Positions 21,237 to 30,352 of a DNA stretch of 64,000 nucleotides are shown piece by piece. Source of the DNA: Lentinula raphanica. Taxonomy: Eukaryota > Basidiomycota > Agaricomycetes > Agaricales > Omphalotaceae. The translations under genes were made by a program, and so were the position numbers. How positions within the stretch are numbered: the first letter of the stretch is position 1; each line of letters starts with the position of its first letter. Location of the stretch: assembly GCA_027919835.1 (NCBI GenBank), contig JANVFP010000053.1, positions 62,001-126,000 on the forward strand, written 5' to 3'. Below the pieces are notes generated by a model. The model did no database searches. It was not told the DNA's origin and was given only the letters and a program-made list of their open reading frames with translations.

Positions 21237-21794
21237 ATGTCTGCCAGCCATCGTTTCATATCCGCATATCGTTCCAATTCCTCTCCTCGGACGAAGGGGC
21301 GGCGATCTCAACGAAAATTACGCGCCATTTACGCCTCTCGACGATCGCGCTCGGTGTCGCTCGCTGACGGGCCCGGTTATCTGTATGCCTTTCTTGACGG
21401 TTGCCGGTGGAAAATCGGCATGGCGCGTAACTTCCTGCAACGAAAGGCCGAATGGGATAGGCAATGCCCTTCTCCCAGACGAAAGTGGATGCATCCTATT
21501 CGGGTGACAAGGAGAAGGAGGGCTGGTGAGTCTCAGAATAATCTAGTCCAATGTGTTGGTTTAGTTTCGTCGTTCCAGAATCACTTGCCCATATTTTACT
21601 GGAGCTGGAGTGCACAGATCGACCTCGGGACTTTTGTCATCTCTGTACGTCGCTCATCCTCTGTACAGCCTACCCCGCAAATAGCCTGTTCAGACCGCAA
21701 TATTCATATCGAGAAGTTTGTTTTACATGGGAAAAGGTCGTACGCATGGAAAAAGATAATCTGTCCGCGCCTTGACAGGGCTGCAAGGGCGTAA
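21237..21794 (+). CDS. T5orf172-domain protein (GIY-YIG-like)
   Basis: Three exons. MSASHRFISAYRSN.. with PGYLYAFLDGCRWKIGMARN, WDRQCPSPRRKWMHPI and RRRRA is spliced (GTGAGT..TTCCAG) to ESLAHILLELECTDRPRD, then (GTACGT..AAATAG) to CSDRNIHIEKFVLHG..AWKKI and a stop at 21794. The pattern, a GY-Y core followed by K-G-T/M-RN..R..W and then R-RRRAE..H..LE, is that of the T5orf172 (MUG113-type, DUF1766) family, which is related to GIY-YIG nucleases. Here the GIY-like core is GYLY and the second motif KIGMARN, so nuclease activity is uncertain. The frame is clean and splice sites are good. An upstream in-frame methionine (21132) exists, but the start at 21237 fits the family length better. Confidence 0.75.
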   Translation: MSASHRFISAYRSNSSPRTKGRRSQRKLRAIYASRRSRSVSLADGPGYLYAFLDGCRWKIGMARNFLQRKAEWDRQCPSPRRKWMHPIRVTRRRRAGESQNNLVQCVGLVSSFQNHLPIFYWSWSAQIDLGTFVISVRRSSSVQPTPQIACSDRNIHIEKFVLHGKRSYAWKKIICPRLDRAARA

Positions 21795-22813
21795 GGTATA
21801 CATCTTCATTCTCTTCAAAATATTCCAACTAATTCGCAACTGCCCGTTTCAGATATGTCGTCTCGTCTGGTATCGCAACCAGTCCCAGATGCTTCCCAGT
21901 ACAGCGGTAGACAAGGCAGGGTGTTATTGGTAGACACGCTGGGCCTGGTACCATGGTACGTGAACATAACTCACGTCGTCAATTCTCTCATGTCACTGAC
22001 GAGCTTCGCGCCTAGTCCCGTTTCCACGTCAACATCACGGCCTTCATCCACAACGCCAACTGGACTTTTAGATGGCTTGGGAAGCGTAGGAAGCTGGTTA
22101 TCGCAAAGCAAATGTCATAGTGAATTCTCAAGTCCCTTTAGTCCATCCTCCTGTATCTACTATAACGAAAACACCAAAGATTTCAGGGAGCTAGAGGATC
22201 GTATTGCAATCTATGTCGATGGGACAATGCATCAAAGTATTCCCTTGTACCTTGCACTGAGCGGCTAGAGAAGAAAGAGCGAGAGAAGTATATTCAACAG
22301 GTGGGCAGAAGTCGATGAATGGGACTTGAGATGCGCTAAGTGCGATGTGAGAGCTCAGATCGGTGCACGACCATTGCCCGTGCGCACCTGGTGCCCACTG
22401 TAAGCCCATAGGATGTACAATGAGGTCCTCTTGTTTTCCCCATTGTCTTCCCATCGTCTCCTGCTCTACCACGGGAAGGCACTCCTCACTGGGGTGAAGC
22501 GGATCAGGTAGGAAGTGACGACCTTGTGAGGCACGTAGACATTCAGCACTCAAGACAAAAAAAGTAAAGTGGGCTGGTCTCCGAGTCGCATTGACCGTCA
22601 TTACCATCTATTGCTACACTCACAACCATTTCTGCAAGTATCAATCCTCAGACTAGGTATTTACAGTTGTATAATTGTGCATCTCTACTACTCAAAATCG
22701 TATATAGTATATCTAACGACTACATTCTTACTACTATTCCTATTACAGTGCGACCAAGATACTACTTACATCCAAGAACACTACTCATACAATTCTACAC
22801 CTAATGCTACAAA
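21795..22813. other. No confident gene; one plus-strand ORF
   Basis: An open frame at 21855-22268 (MSSRLVSQPVPDASQY..) has no recognisable motif and may be chance or a decayed gene. AT-rich sequence with TATAGTATA words lies at 22640-22800, immediately downstream of the RecQ stop. Confidence 0.35.
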
Positions 22814-25800
22814 TCAGTCCGATGAGAGTTCTATAACATCTGTGTCCAGTTGCCCTTGCTCCCAGTGCGATGTCTTTTGACGTTTTTGCGGTCGGTTTCT
22901 CGTTGCCACATCCATCCAGTCATCCACGCCCTCCTCACTCCCACCATCCGATTCGTTGTCAATGGCACCAGAGCCACGGTCTTCCTCATCCTCATCCTCG
23001 TCGCTGATTATAACCAGATTTGTCGTTGTTTGATGTCTGGCGCCATTCTGCAACGACGTGGATGATGTAGGAAAGGTGCTGGAGATGGTTGTTGATCTGA
23101 TTGTGGGATGATCATTGAAATCGTTGGTGTGCTTGCAAATGAATTGCTGTGTATCCGAGTGTCCTTGTTCCTTGGCTATATCACTGGACATCAAAGTATC
23201 AATTGCTTTATTCTTGCCCTTCCGGTTGCTCGAGGTGAGTGACGGTCTACCCTTCGCAGGTCTCTTGACGATCCTGAAGGAACATGAGAGCCTCGGAGTT
23301 TCGGCTTCTAAATCTTCCCTACTTGTAACACGCAGAAGTCTGGGTGCACGTTTTCCCAGCTGGAGATACACGACCGTCGAATACGGTGTAGAGTGGTAGA
23401 GTTCCTTGAAGTAACCTTGTAGAAGCAGGTCGACTACGAGGGTTTCGATGTCCTGAAAGCAAAGAACGAATGAGAATGAAAAAAAAACGGATCTCAATAC
23501 AATGTCCGTACCTCTTTTCTCAGATCAACCTTACCACCACAAACAGCATCCAAGTCCATGATGACTAACTCTTTCCTTTCACCAAACCTCTTCCTACCCT
23601 TCTTATTATCCGGCTTTGCTCCTGAATAAGCGGCTTTGCCTGTGCTTCGTGCCAATTCTACAACCTTGGCCAACGTTGCACTACCGCCACTTCTCATGAC
23701 CTCGTTTACGATCCTCAACAACTGCCAGGCCTCGACCGTCACATCCTTCGTGTCGAACGACTCTTTGGACCGTGTACAGTTGTCGCAGTGTGTGCAGACA
23801 TCGTGCGCAGAAGTAGACCAAGAGGCTAAGGAAATGTTGGCGGAGTGGGAGAAATAGCTGGGGTGTTTCACAATCAGATCTGCTTCTGGGAGTATGAGAA
23901 AGAAGGTCAACCGACTTTGCGAACTGAATCTTCCTGCACCCAGTGAGATTCTGAGCGAATGCAAGCATTGCATACACTAACAAAGTGTACCTCAATTCGG
24001 ATTTCAAGCTCAAGAAAAGTAGGGAAGACGTACACTTCGTACTCCCATCTTTATCGGCCATTGCCATCGAACTGAGTGTCAAGGCATCTTGAGCCCTATA
24101 ATACAAGATACAATCCGAATCCTTGCCATCTCTTCCTGCTCGTCCGGACTCTTGGTAGTAGCCATCGAGGGATTTCTACATAATCAAGTGACGATATTGA
24201 GATATGGAAAACAGAAGTTGGATATCAAGAACTCACTGAAAGTGAATGATGTATCACAAACCTCACATCACCTTTGTCGATACCCAATCCAAAAGCTACC
24301 AGCATCTGTTCAGTAAAACACGCAGATAGCTTCATATAACACAAAAGCTCACCGATAGTCGCACACACAACTTTCACAATACCTTCCTGCCAGTTCATAT
24401 GCAACTTTTCCTTCTCACTTTCGGTTCGTTCTGAATGGTAGACTCCAGTACAGATATTGCCGCGACTGTGAAGCTCTTCGGCTACCTTCTCGGCATCCTG
24501 GATTCAGGCAACCAGAAAAACAATACGGAGATTGACAATAAGAAATGAAACTATACAACGAGAACATGATGTACTCACCCTCTTGCTCAAACAGTATACG
24601 ATCCCGCTATCATCACGATGGTTCGCTAAAATCCACATCGTCATCTCCTCGTATACCTTACTAGAATCAGTCGCCTTGGGCAAAACTTGATAGTGCAAGT
24701 TGGGACGATAGAGTGGAGATGTGAAATATAATGTGCGTGGTGGATCTTTGGAGATGGGCGCAGCTGCACAAAGAATGCCATCAGCATCGAACGTTCGGGT
24801 TGCAGGAGAGATATAAAACGATCACAGACCGTCTGAGGATACCGTCGGTCCTAGTCTCAATACCTTCAACAAGTCAGCCAGAACAAGAGGTGGACATGTT
24901 GCACTCAGAGCCATGATTGGAACGTGAGGGAATAGTTGTCGAAGGATGTGCAGTTTTTGATAATCGGGCCTATACAGCAAACGAGTTAACAGAATCCGAG
25001 AGATGGGGTGAAGCATAGAAGGTATGGGTAAGATGAATTTGAGGTAGGCTTACCGGAAATCGTGACCCAGCTGCGAGACGCAATGAGCTTCGTCAATCAC
25101 AATTCGCACTAAGTAACATGTTTTGAATGACAACAACGCAATGTCACAGAGAGGCGAGCCTACTTACCCAACTTGGAAGCATCCGCCAATCGTTGCAAAA
25201 GCGTCAGAAACCGTTTGCTCTTTGCAATCTTCTCCGGCTGTTCATCGGCATCATGAGAATGTATAAGCGTACGAGATCTAGAGAAGGCTTGTCTACCGTG
25301 CAATACAACAACTTGATTTCGTCAGCCTCGCTGTTTCGTCCAGCGATCATGTTGCCCAGTTTTGCGTTGATAACATCTTGGTCTGACTTAGGAGTTGATC
25401 CGGTGATTTTCACAGCTTCGACTGGATAAACGAATGTGAGCAGGTCGCGTGTGCGGACTTTGAAGAGTGGGTGAAAGCTGGAACGCACCTCTAGCGCTCC
25501 TCAAATGCATGACCTGGTCGGTAATGAGAGATATGAGAGGGGACAGGACGAGGGTGACACCGGTGTTTAGGATAGCAGGTAATTGATACGTCAGAGATTT
25601 TCCACCACCTTGGAGAAAGTCAGAACGAGCTTTTCCCTGATAGTAGGGAAACACACCAGTTGGCATAACCACGACAATGTCTCTTCCATCCATATTTGCG
25701 TTACAGACCCTACACAGTGACGAAATCAGCCCCGACTCTGAGAACCGATCAACGAACCGACTCACCCTCGCTGACAGAGTCTGAACGATTGGATTCCAAA

Positions 25801-26383
25801 AACACTTTTCATTTTATCTTCCATCGACGCATCCCACTGGAATCGATTCCTTTCATAGTCGATAGCATCAACTCTGGTCTTTCTACTTCCTGCTCCTCCG
25901 GCGGCGATGTGAGTCCCATTCAAGTACGCGTGGTATCCTTCCTTCCTTTTAGCAAACTCCTCTTCTAACGATTTCAAGGCCGCTTCTTGCAAATTGAGAT
26001 TCTCTCGAATAGCAGCGATAGTTTCCCGAGTGTTTTTGATTTGCACTGACGCCTGCTTCTCCCATTGCGGGTGGTTTTCCACACTATCGAGGTTCTGGTT
26101 ACGTTTGTCGGAAGTGGACTCAGACGTCCCAGAAGACGATGCTTATTTCGTTTTCAAGGGGGTAAGAGCAAGATCCCGGCGCTTGAGTTATCGCGTCAGT
26201 GCCCACCTTGCTCGTAGTATTTTGTAAAACTTTGGTTGAAAGCCTGGCAGGTGTCTTGGAGGAAATCCAAGAACTGATGAATGGGAAGATGAGGACGATG
26301 TTTGGAAAATGAATAAGGAAGAGAAAGCATACTATGGCATCGTCCGAGCCCAGAGGGTCGTTCTCGAAATGATGTGAATTCAT
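22814..26383 (-). CDS. RecQ-family ATP-dependent DNA helicase
   Basis: Many short exons join in frame into a protein of about 900 residues. The model starts [17 protein letters not shown] and has an N-terminal coiled coil ([24 protein letters not shown]). Helicase motifs appear in order: motif [16 protein letters not shown] (made by splicing across 25600), [27 protein letters not shown], motif [38 protein letters not shown], then [17 protein letters not shown] and [16 protein letters not shown] RecQ zinc site follows ([10 protein letters not shown].. then CTHCDNC), then a winged-helix-like part and an acidic, lysine-rich tail ending DVIELSSD. The zinc domain and N-terminal coiled coil resemble RecQ1-like helicases. 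The usual SQWGHDFR has leucine instead of tryptophan. Splicing looks intact, so the gene is probably expressed. It lies tail-side of the TET/JBP element, same strand. Confidence 0.9.
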
Positions 26384-26493
26384 GACACGCGTTGGATTGT
26401 GGACATTGGAATTTGGAAACAAGACGCGTATTACTATATGGAAGTTGCAAGTAGACGCGATTTTGCACGTGGTCACTTCACTCTACACTGAGT

Positions 26494-26620
26494 TCTTTTT
26501 TTGTATTCTCTTGATTTCTTATGATAACCGCTAGTAACTTCAAGGCTAATAGTAAGTACTAAGGCGCGGGGAGCGTCTACTGCTCCATCCTGTGCTTTCC
26601 GGTATTCTACTTCTATGTCT
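26494..26620 (+). repeat. Left inverted repeat of the TET/JBP unit
   Basis: Shares with the reverse complement of 29899-30008 the blocks TTTTTTTGTATTCT, CGCTAGTAA-like, TACTAAGGCGCGGGG (15 of 15) and ACTGCTCCATCCTGTG (16 of 16), then a TTCTAC(T)TC-like end, with small indels between. It lies about 110 bases upstream of the RecQ start codon. Confidence 0.82.
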
Positions 26621-26705
26621 GTGTGTAAGGTATAGCTTTTGGTGATTGAAATGGGATGTGTGTTTGTGTTTCGTACATCGATGTGCCATAGCTCGAAACA
26701 AGCAG

Positions 26706-26930
26706 CCTACCGGGTATATTCTCTTGCAGTCTTCTCAGATACACCTTTTGACACTTCCTTAATGCTAACTGCGAGCTTCGACCATGTCAACCATCTCGAC
26801 GTCTTCATCAGGCTCCTTTTGGGCTTTGAATTCTTGAATTCAACCTCTATGTGATTTTGTGTTTCTTCCCAGTCGTCGAGCACATATCTGGCTCGATGGG
26901 CGGTGTCTCCATTGATTACTTTCAACACAC
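26706..26930 (-). other. Possible small coding remnant
   Basis: On the minus strand two frames look protein-like: one reading VINGDTAHRARYVLDDWEE and a short one reading AQKEPDEDVEMVDMVEARS before a stop. They may be the last exons of a gene whose 5' part I cannot find. They sit between the left inverted repeat and the TET/JBP stop codon. Confidence 0.3.
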
Positions 26931-27044
26931 CTAAGTAGGCTGTGCAGTCCCTGTCCTAAGTAATATGAGGTGGAAGTACACACAGAGTACACAAGTCTCA
27001 TAAGACCAAATTGAATCGGCTATAAACTAAATGAAAATCGTAAG

Positions 27045-28763
27045 TTAGTGTCGACGAGCGCGTTTTCGAACAGGCGTTACTCCCTCGAACTCAGAAAGGT
27101 CGCTAAGGTCACTAAGGTCATCAAGTCCGGCTTCACTCCTTACCACCCCTTGCCAATCACCCCTACAAAGATCCTCCCAAACAGTAAACTTCTGGATCCC
27201 TACCTTCCACACGGCAGCTCGTATTGCTTGCCGGTCGTGAATTTGTGCGGCAGAGGCCGTTTGGAGAAGTTGTTTATCCGATTGAAAACCATTCGCGCGC
27301 CACCGGAAAAGCCCGCCAGAGGAGTACTGGAGAACGGCATACCGGCTTTCATGGCTCTGTATAGGCATGGTGGAGTGGGTGACGAGAGCTGAAGGGAATA
27401 GAATGGTAGCACCAGGAGGGAACCGGATGATTAAGCCAAAGTCCCACAGGATGAGTTGGCCACCTTGGTCAGGGTCAAACGAGCCAACAGCGGTGTCAGC
27501 ACACCAGCTTGAGGCGTAGTTGTCGGCGTCCATGTGCGGCGGAGACCATGATTGGGGGCCCAAGTTAAACGTCAGCGCAGCGAAAGGTGTGTTGGGAAAG
27601 TTACGACGGAGCTCCGGTTGGAGGGCTTGCAGCTCGTCGTTAGTCCTCATGTGTTCGCGATAGTTCTTGTGGCTAAACACGTTGAAAAGAGCTATAGAGG
27701 CATGAGGGGGCAGCAAGCAGGAGAGGTAGGGAAACTCACAGCTCTGAAAGCCGGCGATACGACAGATGGATTTTCTTGCGAGCAACTCTTGCACAGCGGC
27801 TTGGTTTGCTTTTCCAGCCACTTTGAAGTTCTGAGGTTTCGTGCGGCCATTCCCATAACCAAAACCAACGGTCCGTGAGGCAAATTCACCGCGTCGGCCG
27901 TGAAGTTGACGGTTCGAAAAGCTGCTCAGCGTGCGACAACGCGCCATAGCATCGGCGGCATCCAAAACAATGCTGTGCCAATCGCCGTTAGCGGAACCAG
28001 GTGGGAGGCCACCAAGGGCAGTGACAACTCTGTCCTTCTTATCTAACAGAGCGACAGGACTTCTGTAAAAGGAGCTGAGCACGTCGACAAGCAGGAATGA
28101 ACCAAGAACTCACTTTCCATCCCATTCCAAAAGCTTCAGGCCATGGACTGAAGTAAGAACTTCAAGATTCTTCCATACTCGTTGCAATCCGGGGGAAAGC
28201 TTGTGCTTTGGGTTTGCACACCAGCCTGTGCTCGAGACAGGAAGGGTATGGAGGTCGAAGTCCTTCACGGCTAGGGTTTCAGCTCCTTGAGCGAGAACAA
28301 CAACGTGGGGCTTGAGGCCACATTCCGAAACTCGTTTGACGGCATCCTCTACGCGTTTGACGCGTGATCTCTCTTTCAGGACGCGTTTCTTCTTTATGCG
28401 TCGCGAGGAACTTGGGAAAGAAGCTGGCGTAAGGGACGACTGGCCGGTAGGTGCTGGGGCCTTGACAGACGCTGGTAACAGTGTTAAAGGTGACGGCGGC
28501 AAGTGATTGGAAGAAAGACGACCTTGCCTGGAGAGCTTACAGCCCTCATTCTTTCCCTCACCCTCATCCTCGACCTCGACTTCATCCTCACCCTCCCCCT
28601 CATCCTCGTCCTCATCCTCGTCCTCGCTGCCTTCAAACTCAAGTTCTCCATCCTCCAAATCTTCACCAGCCTCCTCAGCTTCCATGCGCGCGCGGTGGTC
28701 GTTCTCCAGGGCTTCCGCAAGGTCAAAGGAGGGCACTCGGACTTGGCTGTAGAGATAACGCAT
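27045..28763 (-). CDS. TET/JBP-type 2OG-Fe(II) dioxygenase
   Basis: Three exons. The first codes for MRYLYSQVRVPSF.., a long Glu/Asp tract (EDEDEDEGEGEDEVEVEDE), a basic patch RRIKKKRVLKERSRVKR that could act as a nuclear signal, and ..LKLLEWDGK. It is spliced (GTGAGT..TTACAG) to SPVALLDKKDRVVTALGG, and after a second intron (GTGAGT..TATAG) to LFNVFSHKNYREH. The catalytic core has H-x-D in PPHMDADNYASSW, a distal histidine in LVTHSTMPI, and an arginine eleven residues later (HESRYAVLQY). This is the iron and 2-oxoglutarate binding set of the TET/JBP family, which oxidises 5-methylcytosine or thymine in DNA. The protein is about 540 residues. All key residues are present and the frame is open, so it is probably active. 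The gene lies between inverted repeats. An upstream in-frame stop supports the start at 28763. Confidence 0.85.
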
Positions 28764-29898
28764 CTCCTCGAGTCAATTTCTTTGGGGTGCGCATCAGTCT
28801 GTGAGCAGGTAGTAGATGTGAGCGAAAGATAAGGTCCCGACATGGAAAAAGCGCTTGGCAGCCGAAGCCAGACACACAAACAAGTTACAACGCCATTCAC
28901 AGGCGGTAAAACTTAGCCGAGCCTTGCCTAAGGAGGGGCTGGGCGTCGGCCTTGCTTTACGGCCTTAAGCAGCGACGATGGGTAGAGGTTTGGAGGTTGA
29001 TTTTGAGAAGAGGGGAGCGTTAAAAGAAAATTCACCTTGGTGGAAGAAAGAAAGAACTTGAAACGACGAAACCGAGCGCTTCTAGATTCAAAAGTAGCCC
29101 CTTTTAAGCTGTTTACTTCGAAGTTCTCACGAAAGATAGCGATGTCTTTCCCTTTGGAGCCTTTTGGAGCCGTTTGAACTTTGGACTCTAGATCTGGAGC
29201 CCAGTGTATATGAGTACCAAACTTGTAAGCCTCCTATTGATTGGTATGCATTGAGGAATTCACTGTTGTTGCGTTGCTAGCCACAAAGATGCATCAAAAA
29301 ACTTGGGCACACCTTGGCCTGGCTCTGGCTCTCCTGTGCAAAATTGGTGTACATATTAGCATGCAAAGGGACGTTTGACAATGGACATGCTTGTCGCGTT
29401 GAGGAGCGTGTTCAAACAGCTCGGAAAAGCTCGGATATACAACGAGGAATTTTAAATTAGCATTCTGTGAACAGGGCCGCCCGAAAGCGGACATGTATGA
29501 TAGGTTGGGAGGAGATGAAGAAGCGGGGAGTGAGATCTTGAGAGACGGCATCCGGAACCTAAAGCCTGAATACATGTTTCATTCATGAATAGCACAAATT
29601 TGTTCTATACTACGTTACTTACTGCTTTCTGTCGTGCATTATTGATTTGAAACCCCCCTAAGACCCACTCTTCTTTCAGTGTAAGAGCAACGAAATGAGA
29701 ATGAACCCTGCCCGTGAGAGTTCTAAATGATCCTGAAGGGTGTCCCTTCTTTAAATTTCCATATTATCATTCATGCATTCATGTCTGTATTGTCTGATAA
29801 TCATTCTCTGTTAGCTCCAAAAAGCACTCGTCAAGAAGAGCTGAACGCAAAGCTCCACCGCTTTTTTTGACTCCATACGCATCATCGGCACGTATCTG
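28764..29898. other. Gene-free part of the TET/JBP unit
   Basis: Upstream of the dioxygenase. I see short purine/pyrimidine-biased stretches (around 29000-29080) and a minus-strand open frame at 29294-29575 with no motif. No second gene could be supported. Confidence 0.45.
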
Positions 29899-30008
29899 TC
29901 GTTGACGCTGTAGAAGTACACCAAACCCACAGGATGGAGCAGTGGATGCCCCGCGCCTTAGTATACTTAGCCTTACTTACTAGTGGTTGTTACAAGAATA
30001 CAAAAAAA
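29899..30008 (-). repeat. Right inverted repeat of the TET/JBP unit
   Basis: Reverse-complement partner of 26494-26620, sharing CACAGGATGGAGCAGT and CCCCGCGCCTTAGTA on the plus strand. It ends about 230 bases before the 3' end of family A copy I. Confidence 0.82.
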
Positions 30009-30352
30009 GACGCTGTCTAAGCATTATGAGCACCCATTTGGCTCCTGCAACAAGACCAACATGCGCCGGGGCACCAGTGCCACGTCGAATACATATTTCA
30101 ATATTTTGAACGAACCATGAATGTGCGTACTAGTAGATGTTAGTCGACCGTGCCCAGTCAAGAATTAGTGGTTCGAAGAGGGTAAGTAAGAAAGATAAGG
30201 AGTATCGTACTACATAGCATCTAAAAGTGACACAGAAGCAGGCGTTCAGTATACAAACGAAGCATGAATACAGTGATGATACAGTTTTTGTCCTTGCAGA
30301 ATACTCTAAAGCATAATTCAGTGAGATTACGACGAAAGCAGGACTCATTAAT

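Larger units (their letters stand above)
26494..30010 (-). mobile_element. Putative inverted-repeat element carrying a TET/JBP gene
   Basis: A 3.5-kb unit bounded by imperfect inverted repeats (26494-26620 and 29899-30008) with the TET/JBP-type dioxygenase as its only clear gene. No transposase is seen inside, so if mobile it would be non-autonomous. Basidiomycete TET/JBP genes are known to be expanded and linked to transposons of the KDZ class (established knowledge). The boundary claim is from the repeats; terminal bases and target duplication are not resolved. Confidence 0.55.

Noticed and set aside
28481..28832. Plus-strand frames with Pro/His- or Leu-rich repeats
   Set aside because: They are antisense shadows of the Glu/Asp tract of the TET/JBP gene.
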